A DNA stretch of 64,000 bases from contig NZ_QMHQ01000002.1 in assembly GCF_003313325.1 (NCBI RefSeq), positions 372,001 to 436,000 on the forward strand, written 5' to 3'. Below are positions 46,801 to 55,148 of this stretch, one piece after another. Source of the DNA: Pedobacter namyangjuensis (GTDB taxonomy: Bacteria; Bacteroidota; Bacteroidia; Sphingobacteriales; Sphingobacteriaceae). A model generated the notes under the pieces. That model did not search any database. It was given only the letters and a program-made list of their open reading frames with translations, and had not been told where the DNA came from. The position numbers were made by a program, and so were the translations under genes. Within the stretch, counting starts at the first letter, position 1. Each line of letters opens with the position of its first letter.

Positions 46801-49800
46801 CTGAAATCCAGTTGCCCCCACGCCAACACCTAAAGTAATTCTGGTGTAGTTATTTAGATCAGCATCGGTAGAATTTCCGGCACCGTCAATTCCGCACAAA
46901 ATACAAAGACCATTAACACCTGTACTTTGGACATTAGCTGCGTTACAATTCGGGCTTGTTGTATTGTTTGTAACGGTTACTGTTACCGCGGTACGGTTAG
47001 CGCTTGCGCAACTTTCTGAGCTAACTGCAGCTGCGTAAAAAGTAGTGTTGGTAGTAATTGGTGGCGTTATATAGCTTGCTCCAGAGAAAAGAAGGTTTCC
47101 GCCAGAAGCTGCATCATACCATTGTATTGTATTTGTACCATTTGTTGTTGCTTGTAAAACCGTGCTTTCACCAGTACTAATTACTGGGTTTGGCGTAATT
47201 GCTGTTGGCGGATTTGGTAATGGATTTGCATTTACCGATACCGCGACTCTTTCGCTAGTTGCTGTACCAGAAACTGCAACCACATAAAACGTTGTTGACG
47301 AAGTTACTATTGGCGTAGTAAAGCTTCCATTATTATTAGTTGCTAACGGCGCATTACCAGTAGAACCATACCAGTTATAAGTTATATTTGGTTGTAAATT
47401 AGTAACATTTAATGTTGCAGCTGCTCCGCTACAAATACTTGTATTTGCTACAATCGGCAACGGAACATTTATCATGATAACATAATCCGTTCTAACAATA
47501 TTTCCGACTGCGTCTGTTGCAACTACAGAAATTGTGTATGATCCGCCTTGCGTTGGCGTGCCTGTTACCTCCCTTGTGTTTACGTTAAAGTTTAATCCGG
47601 GTGGCAAATTTGAGGCAACATAAGTGTAAGGTCCAGTTCCGCCAGTTACAGCTGGCAAAGTTTGGGTTGGATAAGTAGTGTTAACAGTACCATCTGGAAG
47701 TAATGCTGTAGGCAAGGTTAAAGTTCCATTAACCGCTAAAGTATATATCCTACTAACCGTTCTGTTGTTGGCATCTGTTGCGGTTAAAGTGATATTGTAA
47801 TTTCCTGCTTGAGTTGGGGTTCCTCCTATCGCTCTGGTGTTGGCGTCGAAGGTTAGTCCGGGTGGAAGTGTTGATGTATTGTACGTATACGGACCTACAC
47901 CACCTGTAGCTTCTGGTAAAAAATCTGTAGGATAAACAACTGAAACTGTTCCATTGGCTAAAGTTTTTGCAGGAAGTGCTAAAGGACTTAAAACATTTAT
48001 GCTGTAGTTTGCGGTTGCGTTTCTTCCTGCCGCGTCTGTTACAGTTACAATTATTGGATAATTACCTATTGTTGTAGGAGTTCCGCTTATTTCTCTGGTA
48101 GCTTCATTAAAGGTTAAACCCGGAGGTAATCCAGAAACTGCATAAGTGTAGGGTGTTGTGCCACCACTCGCAGCCAAAATAGTTTGTGTTTGATACGGAG
48201 TTCCAACGATACCATCAACAAGTGGCGACGAGGCAATTACTAATGCAGGATCTACCACTATAGTATAATTCGTAGTAACTACATTCCCGTCTGTATCAGT
48301 TACAGTGATGGGAAATGTATATGTTCCCGCTACAGTTGGTGTTCCAGTTATTTCTCTGGTTGTCTCATTAAAAAGCAATCCTGGTGGCAGAGAACCGGCA
48401 GTGTAAGTGTAGGATAAACTTCCTCCTGTAGCCACCGGAATCTGCTGAATGGTGTAAGCAGTGCCAACAGTTCCATTTGCAAGCGTGGTGCTTGCCAAAG
48501 CTAGTCTGGCTGTGACTTTTATATTATAGCTAGAGGTTGCAGTACAGTTTTTAGCATCTGTTACGGTAATGCTAAATGGGAAATCTCCTGTTACTGTGGG
48601 CGTTCCGGTTATTTGTCCGCTAGCAGATAGCGTTAAGCCAGCTGGTAAAGCATTTGTACCAGATACAGCGTAAGTGTAAGGTGCAGTACCACCAGTGGCA
48701 ACTGCAATTTGCCTGGCGTATGCATTACCCTCGTTTGCATTTGGTAAAGCAGTTGTATTAAAAACTAAAGCTGGATTTACGGTTACAACAATTGGAACTC
48801 TAATAGATTCGCTTGTGCAATTAATTCGCCTAGCTGCTACGTAAAAAGTTTTGTTTGCAGTGAGTGATCCAGTTGGATATCCAACATTAAATGCTGTAGT
48901 TGCCAACGCTGTTCCTCCTGTGGCAACGTCATACCATACAAGTTCGTTGTCTGCCGTAGTGTTTGCAGAAAGCGTTGCACCTGTGTTATAGCAAATATTT
49001 ACGCTATTGGTGTTTGGAGCCGTGAACGTCGGTCGAGGTGCAGAGCTCACAATTCCATCTAAACTAATGGTTTGCGTTAGTCCAACATTTAATAAAGATC
49101 TTAATGTAATACTAACTCTATTAAAAGATTGTGTAGGTGCAAAAGGAATACTAGCTGTTTGGCCGTTATTTAGCAAACCAAGCAAATCCAAATTAATTAA
49201 GCTATTTAAACTACGTTGAAAAACTGGCGTATTACCATCGTAAGCAATTACATCAATATTATTTAAAACGTTAGCGCTAAGTAAAGCCTGATTTATGCGC
49301 ATACGCAGGCTAAATTCATCGCCTACTTTAGAGTTTGAGTTAAAAAACACATTTTGAGTTATAGAACCGCCAACGCCAAGCGCACCCAAGCTAATTTCTG
49401 AAAATGTTCCATCTACACCATCTATCGCATTTTGCGGATTTGTAACACCTGCCTTACCCAAACCTAAAACATCAACCGTTAATCCAGTTCCTTCAAAAGA
49501 AGTTGCAAACGCATCTGCGCAGTTGGCCTGCCCAGTAATGTAAAAAGCATTGAATACTTGCATTTGATTTGTAGCGCCAATTAACAATGCATTAGTTACG
49601 TCCTTTATAAAAACCCGATCATAACTTTCCGTAGGTGTTATTGCTACATAAAAAAGACCATCTTTATCTCTAATTATACGGATACTTTGATCTGTGAAAC
49701 CGACGCTACTTCTTCCAAATGCCTTTAAATCGCCATTACTATTTCTGGCGCCAACTTCAAAATAATGGTCGCCTAAAACCACATTACCTAACAAATTTGC

Positions 49801-50157
49801 TAATGCGCTTCCTAAACTGCCGCCTAAAAGATTGTTTAAAATAGCTTGATCGAAATCTATCCTAACGAATGTGGTGGTGTTAGCTGGCAATGTTGTTGGA
49901 AATTTCAATTCCAATTCGCCACTGTATCTGCCAACGTTTAGCAACACACCACCGTACGAGTGGATAACAGCAGCAGTATTAGACGCATTAGTTGCGTTAG
50001 AAGGCTGATCCACTCTAAAAGATTTAACAAATGCTTCGGTTGCATAGTTTCTAATCTGCGCATACGAATTGGATAAAACCAACGTTATTAAAAGGAACTG
50101 AAAAATAAATGCGTGCAGAATGGCTGGACGTACTTTCTGAGTAGAAATTAGCTTCAT
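40837..50157 (-). CDS. Giant modular T9SS-secreted surface protein (type B C-terminal signal)
   Basis: A 3106-residue protein from the ATG at 50157, preferred over 50202 because it begins a clean signal peptide ending NSYAQ. Modules in order: an N-terminal beta domain; a domain of about 160 residues that recurs four times (starting CADAFATSF, NAANVQSTG, CEAAVSQNN, CGFASTNLA); about nineteen Ig_7-like domains with conserved WY/WF; five He_PIG putative-Ig repeats at about 460-895; five near-identical 90-residue Ig repeats at about 2220-2660; an FN3-like domain; and the gliding-type C-terminal domain (IPNTFTPNGDGKND, about 3017-3106), the type B T9SS sorting signal. Composition is Thr/Val/Ser/Asn-rich. 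The modules and neighbours suggest an adhesin, but the ligand is unknown. Confidence 0.93.
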   Translation of the reverse strand: MKLISTQKVRPAILHAFIFQFLLITLVLSNSYAQIRNYATEAFVKSFRVDQPSNATNASNTAAVIHSYGGVLLNVGRYSGELELKFPTTLPANTTTFVRIDFDQAILNNLLGGSLGSALANLLGNVVLGDHYFEVGARNSNGDLKAFGRSSVGFTDQSIRIIRDKDGLFYVAITPTESYDRVFIKDVTNALLIGATNQMQVFNAFYITGQANCADAFATSFEGTGLTVDVLGLGKAGVTNPQNAIDGVDGTFSEISLGALGVGGSITQNVFFNSNSKVGDEFSLRMRINQALLSANVLNNIDVIAYDGNTPVFQRSLNSLINLDLLGLLNNGQTASIPFAPTQSFNRVSITLRSLLNVGLTQTISLDGIVSSAPRPTFTAPNTNSVNICYNTGATLSANTTADNELVWYDVATGGTALATTAFNVGYPTGSLTANKTFYVAARRINCTSESIRVPIVVTVNPALVFNTTALPNANEGNAYARQIAVATGGTAPYTYAVSGTNALPAGLTLSASGQITGTPTVTGDFPFSITVTDAKNCTATSSYNIKVTARLALASTTLANGTVGTAYTIQQIPVATGGSLSYTYTAGSLPPGLLFNETTREITGTPTVAGTYTFPITVTDTDGNVVTTNYTIVVDPALVIASSPLVDGIVGTPYQTQTILAASGGTTPYTYAVSGLPPGLTFNEATREISGTPTTIGNYPIIVTVTDAAGRNATANYSINVLSPLALPAKTLANGTVSVVYPTDFLPEATGGVGPYTYNTSTLPPGLTFDANTRAIGGTPTQAGNYNITLTATDANNRTVSRIYTLAVNGTLTLPTALLPDGTVNTTYPTQTLPAVTGGTGPYTYVASNLPPGLNFNVNTREVTGTPTQGGSYTISVVATDAVGNIVRTDYVIMINVPLPIVANTSICSGAAATLNVTNLQPNITYNWYGSTGNAPLATNNNGSFTTPIVTSSTTFYVVAVSGTATSERVAVSVNANPLPNPPTAITPNPVISTGESTVLQATTNGTNTIQWYDAASGGNLLFSGASYITPPITTNTTFYAAAVSSESCASANRTAVTVTVTNNTTSPNCNAANVQSTGVNGLCILCGIDGAGNSTDADLNNYTRITLGVGVGATGFQRLTFPQAGIATDSVRLDLALPTGLLDLGLLNGITVNILNGNNVVKISPLNSSLLNLRLLGGNRFQVTIPADQAFDRVEVRFGGTASVLTSLDVYGAEIIYPRPAVSSTGTNICAGSVANLSATPNGGTSITWFAVPTGGVALASGNTFTTPILNTTTTYYIETSRNNCSNLERLPVLVNVTPALAVPIITNPGNVCDGAVATVSVSNPDPSLTYNWFDVATGGTPIFTGITFTTPALTANRTYYVEAVSGLCTSSTRATVNLNVNPRPLAATVTASATAVNTGQTAVLTASSATVGVNFNWYTSLTATTPIFTGETFVTPPLTSTTNYYVESVIVATGCTSVNRVQVTVTVNNNNNPNLVPCEAAVSQNNGVSGLLTVLAGVSNPELAVDDNTQTGSTLLMPVGVAGYVYQRLNFGTPSNLGDTVKVLISSPGRLLGLSILGGVQISTRNAGTSNPGILSLNNPLVRLELLSGTSQALISFVPGAQFDEVEIRLNSGLAGALTSLNVNYGQRVIAAPTVASANVTACVSQPLTLAVTNASPSLIYKWYDEAGTYQTGADGPTFTIANVTGNTKYFVAASSATGCLSARTEINVIANPIPPTPALVTNAVNTCSGNTVVLQVNNPQSGITYRWYDASNTYLAGRDGVSLTVATVTANTSFSVEAVNSCGVPSTQKAIATISVGTVDPPIVPQINVSVSSGARAVLVASSSIDGAVFNWYTVPTGGVSVFNGATYVTDPITASTSFYVETIVPGPCPPSSRVKVDVTVVPNGGTEVLPCGFASTNLADGIVGGALGGVSNPTLATDNLGETASSLAISLGILNSSVFQRVGFDSGLSNIGDTLIVKLSSPGKLLSLAVLQSLTLTTYQGANSNNDPLIVTNPLINLELLSDNSAIILTYVPTSRFDGVEVRLSSGLIGALTSIDFNYALRKNLSPQVVATTANACVGTPAILSVSNSITGVIYKWYLENDYQTGKDGISFSTPTTLSAGTYNYFVRAFYNGCESAGTRVTVTVLAPPAAPVISTNPPTACGNAPVTLSVEPANNVSFNWYDVNGNILVVNNRSYTTPANLAPGTYQFFVEAVNSNSCASAARTTVTLIVNPTATEADITIAGITNLCGATTTSLSASSSTIVSPVFKWYTDVALANLVFTGANFSPTGLTATTTYYVTVSGAEKCDNLPADAKRVTVSVNPTSSASDITLAGNGSICAGSATTITASSLTVDNAIFSWYSDANLTNKVFEGAIFTTPELTATTTYYVTVKGSNKCENSPANARSVTITVNPAATASDIVVSGNLELCFGSTVTLTASSATITNPVFTWYADATLATPLFTGPVFNPGPVNVTTTYFVTVKGDNRCENGATNAKAVIVVVKQYATAADINLNNADVCAGSGATLAASSFTVTNPVFTWYSDASLTNPIFTGPTYLTGPLSANTTYYVSVSGDNKCGNRAIDAKVVTVTVNSLSTSTDLIVNGPTTICAGGSITLEASSPSVSNPIFTWYADAALTNLVFVGSTFVSQPLFAPATFYVTVKGSNRCENNSATAKIVSVSVTSRPINPIVSMAGRDICSGATTTLSVTNPETGVNYEWYDLATGGAPVFTGASFTTPILNTSATYYVQATNGGNCVNTSGRVTVNVTVTPRPANPTLNSNNVTVCSGNTVVLMVTNPAAGATYNWFTSATGGTAVGSGINFTTPAITANIVYYVEASNGSCFASARTAVNITSQALPLAPTNVAATSATICSGSTTALNIVNPDANLTYRWYANSSGGTMLAEGISYTPTALTATTTFYVESVAITGGCSSPTRTAVTVTVLPVLATPVVRVQSADAASVTFEWNAVDGAIAYEVSRDGGATWTTQTSTTITIAGLKPDQLVSITVRAKGQIDCQTSANAGPVEGKSGNPFADELYIPNTFTPNGDGKNDIFLAYGNSIAKFRMRIYNQWGEYYFESTSLDNGWDGRYRGNLQPNGVYVYYIDVTFNSGATKLYKGTITLLK
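42170..43500. repeat. Five tandem ~270-bp repeats within the adhesin gene
   Basis: Each unit encodes a 90-residue Ig-like domain with Trp-Tyr followed by (S/A)D(A/V). The codons for this core recur on the forward strand near 42311, 42581, 42849, 43120 and 43391, a spacing of about 270 bp. Such repeats can expand or contract by recombination. Confidence 0.8.
47470..48770. repeat. Five tandem He_PIG (putative Ig) repeats within the adhesin gene
   Basis: Units of about 260 bp each encode GTPYTY-type turns followed by LPPGLTF and GTPT, as in the He_PIG family. The protein repeats are clear, while the DNA copies have diverged more than the 42-43 kb array. Confidence 0.75.
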
Positions 50158-50257
50158 ACAATAGGGATTTAATTGCGTTACTTCTACAAGTGTAGTAAGC
50201 AATTACCTCTTTTTCATTGTTCCTTTCATTCATTATAAATTGCTCTGTGATAGCTAT

Positions 50258-50275
50258 TTATTCATTTTATTCATT
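50258..50275. repeat. Doubled 9-mer TTATTCATT upstream of the adhesin operon
   Basis: Two adjacent copies, 50258-50266 and 50267-50275, about 100 bp before the adhesin ATG. The layout matches the TTGTTCATT pair at 35036-35053 with a single G/A change, in the opposite orientation to its gene. A further TTTCATTCATT lies near 50224. Confidence 0.4.
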
Positions 50276-50355
50276 ATTTAATTTCTTTATAGTTAATAAA
50301 ACTGCTTAATAATTAATTTCGTATCTAACGGCCAATTTGATATTCTACAAATGCA

Positions 50356-50388
50356 AAAAGTGCCATTACTTTACGCAATGGCACTTTT
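50356..50388 (-). terminator. Intrinsic terminator after the serine hydrolase gene
   Basis: Twelve-base arms AAAAGTGCCATT / AATGGCACTTTT with a 9-nt loop, 35 bp beyond the hydrolase stop codon and upstream of the adhesin promoter region. Confidence 0.85.
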
Positions 50389-50422
50389 CGAAAAAATTTT
50401 TAAACGCTATATTTTAAATTCC

Positions 50423-51559
50423 CTAATTCGAAATAAAATGTTTGTATAATATATTTATAGTCTTACTTGTTAGGCTATTCATTCCGTCTACGTAAATTGG
50501 GTTGCATCCGTTTGTAATTACTACAAATCCAAATTTCTCTTTTGGGTCAAAAAACATAGAACTATATAAACCGTATGCAGAACCAGTATGACCTTTCAAA
50601 GTCTTGCCCTCGATTAATTTTTTGACCGTTGTAATAGCCAATCCATATCCTTCTTCTTCAGATAATTTCGTTTGCATTATCTTCGCACTTTTTCTAGAGA
50701 TAATCCGCGTACCATTTGCCGATCCATAATTCATGTGCATTATCATATACTTAGCTAGGTCTGTTGCTGAGATTTTCATTCCGCCAGTTGGCGAGAAAAT
50801 AGGCGTTGTGTAACCCAAAGTATAGTTTTTAAGCTCTTCTCTTCTTGGATTATAAGCACCAACTGCCGGTGTAAAACTTTTAGTGTTGGCATCATATTCA
50901 TACAAAGTGGCAAAGCGAGCAGCATCCAAAGAATCAACACAATAACCCCCATATAAATTTAAAGGAGATAAAATATTTGTCTTAATGTAATTATCAAACC
51001 TTTTACCAGAGAATTTTTCGATTACAGCACCAACCATGTTAAAATTTAAGTTACAATATTGGTAACCCTTTCCAGGTTCGTAATCATTATAACAATTTGC
51101 CCAATTTTTATTCTTATCAGGATTTATCGCGTCTAAATTAAAATAGCCTTCTTTGTCATTAATGCTCGATCGGTGCGACAAGACCATTTTTAAAGTGATT
51201 TTAGTATTCGGAAATTTCGGGTTTCTAACCTTGAAACCTACCAAATCGCTAAAGTCGTCTTCTAGAGAAAATTTCTTATCTTGTACTAATTGCATTATTG
51301 CTGTTGCAGAGAAAGATTTCGATATTGATGCAATTCGAAAAATGGCATCCGTCTCAAGCGCTTTCTTGCTTTCTCTATCCTGTAGACCGAATGATTTTGT
51401 GTAAGTTAATTTTCCGTCTTTTACAACAGCAACGGCCAGTCCAACTGCATCTAAATCTTTCATTATGTTCTTTATTTCATTTTCAGCTTTATCTTGTTGC
51501 GCTAGAACAGTCCCTAAAAAACTATAAAATAGTATTGTTAATAATTGCTTTTTAAACAT
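50423..51559 (-). CDS. Serine hydrolase of the class C beta-lactamase/PBP family
   Basis: A 378-residue exported protein with a signal peptide ending VLAQ near residue 20. The SxxK motif is SISK at 78-81 with Ser78 as nucleophile, YxN is YCN at 168-170, and HTG near residue 324 replaces KTG. These belong to the penicillin-recognising esterase and DD-peptidase group that includes AmpC and EstB. The fold can hydrolyse beta-lactams, D-amino peptides or esters; the sequence does not say which. The region FGLQDRESKKAL and the GYQYCNLNFNMVGAVIE block match family patterns. It has its own terminator and no close partner. Confidence 0.88.
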   Translation of the reverse strand: MFKKQLLTILFYSFLGTVLAQQDKAENEIKNIMKDLDAVGLAVAVVKDGKLTYTKSFGLQDRESKKALETDAIFRIASISKSFSATAIMQLVQDKKFSLEDDFSDLVGFKVRNPKFPNTKITLKMVLSHRSSINDKEGYFNLDAINPDKNKNWANCYNDYEPGKGYQYCNLNFNMVGAVIEKFSGKRFDNYIKTNILSPLNLYGGYCVDSLDAARFATLYEYDANTKSFTPAVGAYNPRREELKNYTLGYTTPIFSPTGGMKISATDLAKYMIMHMNYGSANGTRIISRKSAKIMQTKLSEEEGYGLAITTVKKLIEGKTLKGHTGSAYGLYSSMFFDPKEKFGFVVITNGCNPIYVDGMNSLTSKTINILYKHFISN

Positions 51560-51638
51560 GGCATAAAATGATTTAGCCTAAGTTAAGCAACTAAAATATT
51601 TATAGCTAAACATTATTGCATATTGCCAGAAAAAATAA

Positions 51639-51665
51639 AGCCCCGAAACTAGTTGTTTCAGGGCT
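51639..51665 (-). terminator. Intrinsic terminator after the small-protein pair
   Basis: Reverse strand stem AGCCCTGAAAC / GTTTCGGGGCT (one wobble pair) with a 5-nt loop, followed by TTTATTTTTT. Confidence 0.8.
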
Positions 51666-51679
51666 GGTTTAAGAATAAA

Positions 51680-51961
51680 TTAGTTTAGTGCATCTTTGTC
51701 TTTACCGCTGTCATCTAATTGGTCCTGCTCATTGTCTTGCCTGCTTTCGATATCCACATTTTCCGGTTCAGTGGCATCGGTACTATCTTCCGATCCATTG
51801 TCTGCAGTAGGTTTGTGGCTTTCCTTATTTTGTTTTTTATGATTGCCTTTACTTTCTTCAGGTACGCCACCAGAACTCGCAGATCTATCTGTACTTCTTT
51901 GCCTTTCTCCTGGATTATCAGTTGATTCAGGTTCAATCGGATCTTTATTTTCGTTGCTCAT
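51680..51961 (-). CDS. Disordered acidic small protein
   Basis: A 93-residue protein from the ATG at 51961 (MSNENKDPIEPES), preferred over 51997 because the extra twelve residues are not conserved-looking. It is rich in Glu, Asp, Ser, Asn and Lys, with no hydrophobic core, and ends QDQLDDSGKDKDALN. It is probably disordered; no family is recognised. It lies four bases after the stop of a small lipoprotein gene, so the two are likely translated from one message. Composition resembles other short hydrophilic stress proteins, but that is only an impression. Confidence 0.55.
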   Translation of the reverse strand: MSNENKDPIEPESTDNPGERQRSTDRSASSGGVPEESKGNHKKQNKESHKPTADNGSEDSTDATEPENVDIESRQDNEQDQLDDSGKDKDALN

Positions 51962-51965
51962 AACC

Positions 51966-52178
51966 TTATTGTTTTGAAGTTGTGTCTGTTGAATCATTAG
52001 TCATTCCAGTTGTATCGCCCATTGAACCATCGTTCATATTAGCATTGCTGGATGCTGCATTTCTATTCGTATCAATTCTGTTAGAGTCTGCCGTACTTGC
52101 GTCCTTTCTATCCGTACTATTACAACTTGCTAATGCTAAACCTGCAAGCATAACTAGGGTCATTAATTTAATTTTCAT
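51966..52178 (-). CDS. Small Ser/Thr/Asp-rich lipoprotein
   Basis: A 70-residue lipoprotein with lipobox LASC and Cys19 after MKIKLMTLVMLAGLA. The mature chain is nearly all Ser, Thr, Asn, Asp and Met, with repeated DTT/TD pairs (GDTTGMTNDSTDTTSKQ), and is surely flexible. No family is known to me. It precedes the disordered protein gene on the same strand with four bases between them and has about 240 bp of AT-rich leader shared with the divergent 52419 gene. Confidence 0.6.
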   Translation of the reverse strand: MKIKLMTLVMLAGLALASCNSTDRKDASTADSNRIDTNRNAASSNANMNDGSMGDTTGMTNDSTDTTSKQ

Positions 52179-52418
52179 CGTTTTTGTTTTTAGGTTGATT
52201 ATTAATTTAATAAATAAGACTTTTTACGAAAAGGTTTTAATTAATATAAAAACGCAGTATTAACCTGTTATAAAACAGTTATTTAATTCACTTAACATAC
52301 CCAAACCAAGCAAATAAATTCATCTTACAATAAATCAATTATTAGCCTTTACACAATCTAAAACGGTTAAAATTTTGTTATTTTGCATAGAATGATCTTA
52401 ATAAACTAACTATAAACC

Positions 52419-52976
52419 ATGAGAATTATTTACGCACTGCTATTCTTTTTCGTCTTCATTTTACAATCCTGTGGCGTTGGCGAACGAGAGAAAAATCTTC
52501 GAGAACGTGAGCTTACTAACACCAAAAAAGAACAAGAGTTACTACTTTGGGAACAACGTTTAAAAATTGAGCAACAAGAATTTGATAAGAAAAAACAGGT
52601 GGATACCACAGACCTTACCGATTCTGCTTCTATTTACATTGATGAGGTTGTTGGTAGCTGGACCGTTAAAATGAACTGCGTTGAAACCAGTTGCGAAGGT
52701 TCGGCAATTGGCGATTCGAAAACCGAAAGGTGGGAGATCTCAAACGATCAGCAGAACATAAATGTTAAAGCCTACGTTGGCAAAACTTTAATTAGAACTT
52801 ATTTGGGCATAATAGAGGGCAATACGATTAAAATTGCCGATGAAAATCCGAACACCACCACAACTATAAATGCAGTACTTAAACTAACAAAAAACAATGC
52901 AATGGATGGATCTAGAGACGTTATTCAAAAAGACTGTAAGATAGTTTATTCGCTCTCAGCAACTCGTGCTAAATAA
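52419..52976 (+). CDS. Coiled-coil lipoprotein of unknown function
   Basis: A 185-residue lipoprotein with lipobox LQSC (Cys18). Residues 21-62 are a charged Glu/Lys/Arg/Gln-rich coiled coil. The remainder is a compact globular part with GSWTVKMNCVETSCEGSAIGDS, holding Cys residues likely to form a disulfide, and a beta-rich end. No known family is recognised. Its stop codon is one base before the antiporter ATG at 52978, so translation is likely coupled and the two may act together in the envelope. This partnership is inferred from position only. Confidence 0.7.
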   Translation: MRIIYALLFFFVFILQSCGVGEREKNLRERELTNTKKEQELLLWEQRLKIEQQEFDKKKQVDTTDLTDSASIYIDEVVGSWTVKMNCVETSCEGSAIGDSKTERWEISNDQQNINVKAYVGKTLIRTYLGIIEGNTIKIADENPNTTTTINAVLKLTKNNAMDGSRDVIQKDCKIVYSLSATRAK

Positions 52977-52977
52977 A

Positions 52978-55146
52978 ATGACTATGATTTTATTATCTAC
53001 CTTAGATTTTTCATTACCTCTACGAAATCCTGTGATCATTTTTTCGTTGGTATTGTTTATTATCCTCTTCGCTCCTATCCTTTTTAATAAAATTAAAGTT
53101 CCGCATATTATTGGTTTAATTATAGCCGGTGTTATAATTGGTCCTTACGGACTAAATTTATTAAAAAGGGACGCAAGTATTGTGCTATTTGGTACAGTAG
53201 GGTTACTTTACATTATGTTTTTGGCCGGTTTGGAAATAGACTTGGCCGAATTTAAAAAGAACAGAAAACAGATTGCTGTATTCGGATTACTTACTTTTTT
53301 GCTACCGTTAATTATCGGTTGCTTGGCGAGTTATTACTTGCTCGGTTACAGTTTTTTATCTTCGCTATTACTAGCAAGTATGTTTTCTACACATACCTTG
53401 GTTTCTTATCCAATAGCAAGTAAATATGGTGTGATTAGAAATAAAGCCGTTAGCATGACAGTTGGCGGTACCATGATTACCGATATTCTTGCACTATTAA
53501 TTCTTGCTGGTATTGCAGGTATGACCAAGGAAAATGTATCGGCATCTTTTTGGTTTCAATTAGGTGCATCTACAATGATATTTGTTGGGATTGTGTTTGC
53601 TGTTTTTCCGTTTATAATCAGATGGTTTTTTAAACATTTCGAAGACAGTATTTCGCAATATATTTTTGTTTTGGCAATGGTTTTTCTGGCTTCTTTTCTG
53701 GCCGAAGTTGCAGGCGTAGAAGCTATAATCGGTGCATTTTTCTCGGGTTTGGTGCTAAACAAATTTGTACCGCACAGTTCGGCACTAATGAACCGTATAG
53801 ACTTTGTAGGCAATGCGCTGTTTATACCGTTCTTTCTAATAAGCGTAGGTATGTTGGTAGACGTTACCGTTCTTGTAAACGGTTGGGGTGCACTAAAAGT
53901 TGCCGGTGTAATTATTACTGCCGCCCTGGTTACTAAATATTTCGCTGCCTTTTTAACCCAGAAAATATTTAAGCTATCAGCCACTGAGGGTAAAATGATT
54001 TTTGGTTTAAGTACCTCCCACGCTGCTGCTACCTTAGCTATCATTTTAGTTGGTTACAACATCATTACTGGCGAAACAGCCAGTGGTGAACCCATTAGAT
54101 TATTAAATGAAGATGTACTTAACGGTACTATCCTATTAATTTTAGTGAGTTGTGGGGTTGGTTCTTTCGTAACCGAAAGTGCATCTAAAAAATTAGCTTT
54201 AGAAAGCGATCAACAAGAGCAACCAAGCCAAGAAAACAACGAGAAGATTTTGGTTTCTTTAGCACATCCAGATATGGTAGAGGAATTAGTAGACTTCGGT
54301 GTGATGTTGCAATCGCACAGAAGTGTAAATTCTATTTACGGGCTAAATGTAATTGACGATGAGCAAAACGGAACCAATAAAGCTTCAGTTTCTAAAAAAA
54401 TAATGGAAAAAGCTGTTTCTAGAGCAAATGCATCTGAAAATAGCCTTGTCCCTATAGTGCGTTACGATTCCAGCATAAGTAACGGTATTGTCTACACCAT
54501 AAAAGAACATGAAGTATCTGACGTAGTTATCGGTTTGCATAAACGAGCAGACCAACATACATTTTTAGGTCCGAAGGCCGAAAATATCATTAGACGAATT
54601 CACGAGACTATTTACATTTATAAACCAACGCAACCCATTAATACCTTTAAACGGATATTGGTTGTTACTCCGGCAGATGCCGAAAGTGATCCTGGTTTTA
54701 CGCATTGGTTAAGAAAGCTGATGAACATGGCAAAGCAAGCCGGTATACCGATGATGTTTTACGGTGCCAACCGAACTAATTTAGAGGTTAAAAAATTAGC
54801 GGAAAGAACCACCGATGCACCAACTATAGATTACAAAACTTTTGAAAACTGGGACGACTTTTTAATTTTTAGCAGTGAACTGAAAAAGAATGATCTATTT
54901 GTTATCGTTTCTTCACGTAAGGGAAACAACTCTTATTTACCACAAATGGCAAAATTACCATATTATCTTGCCAATTATTTTGCTTCGCAAAGTTTAATCA
55001 TGCTATACCCTAAACAATTAGAATCTGGCATCAACATGGGTAACATAGAACAAGCAGATAGTAACTTAATTGAAACCATTAGCGAGCAAATTGGTAACAT
55101 CGGTAACGCCGGCAAATACCTAAAAGGATTATTCAAAAACCGTTAA
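52978..55146 (+). CDS. CPA2 cation:proton antiporter with C-terminal USP-like domain
   Basis: A 722-residue membrane transporter. The ATG at 52978 follows the preceding stop by one base; the upstream GTG at 52966 would overlap that gene. About twelve membrane segments cover residues 1-400 and include the CPA2-type FLAGLEIDLAEFKKN and GVEAIIGAFFSGLVLNKFVP. The C-terminal 300 residues are soluble and contain a universal-stress-protein-like region (LVVTPADAESDPGFTHWLRKL). No TrkA-N (RCK) domain with a GxGxxG motif is visible. It probably exchanges Na+ or K+ for H+. Confidence 0.85.
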   Translation: MTMILLSTLDFSLPLRNPVIIFSLVLFIILFAPILFNKIKVPHIIGLIIAGVIIGPYGLNLLKRDASIVLFGTVGLLYIMFLAGLEIDLAEFKKNRKQIAVFGLLTFLLPLIIGCLASYYLLGYSFLSSLLLASMFSTHTLVSYPIASKYGVIRNKAVSMTVGGTMITDILALLILAGIAGMTKENVSASFWFQLGASTMIFVGIVFAVFPFIIRWFFKHFEDSISQYIFVLAMVFLASFLAEVAGVEAIIGAFFSGLVLNKFVPHSSALMNRIDFVGNALFIPFFLISVGMLVDVTVLVNGWGALKVAGVIITAALVTKYFAAFLTQKIFKLSATEGKMIFGLSTSHAAATLAIILVGYNIITGETASGEPIRLLNEDVLNGTILLILVSCGVGSFVTESASKKLALESDQQEQPSQENNEKILVSLAHPDMVEELVDFGVMLQSHRSVNSIYGLNVIDDEQNGTNKASVSKKIMEKAVSRANASENSLVPIVRYDSSISNGIVYTIKEHEVSDVVIGLHKRADQHTFLGPKAENIIRRIHETIYIYKPTQPINTFKRILVVTPADAESDPGFTHWLRKLMNMAKQAGIPMMFYGANRTNLEVKKLAERTTDAPTIDYKTFENWDDFLIFSSELKKNDLFVIVSSRKGNNSYLPQMAKLPYYLANYFASQSLIMLYPKQLESGINMGNIEQADSNLIETISEQIGNIGNAGKYLKGLFKNR

Positions 55147-55148
55147 GC

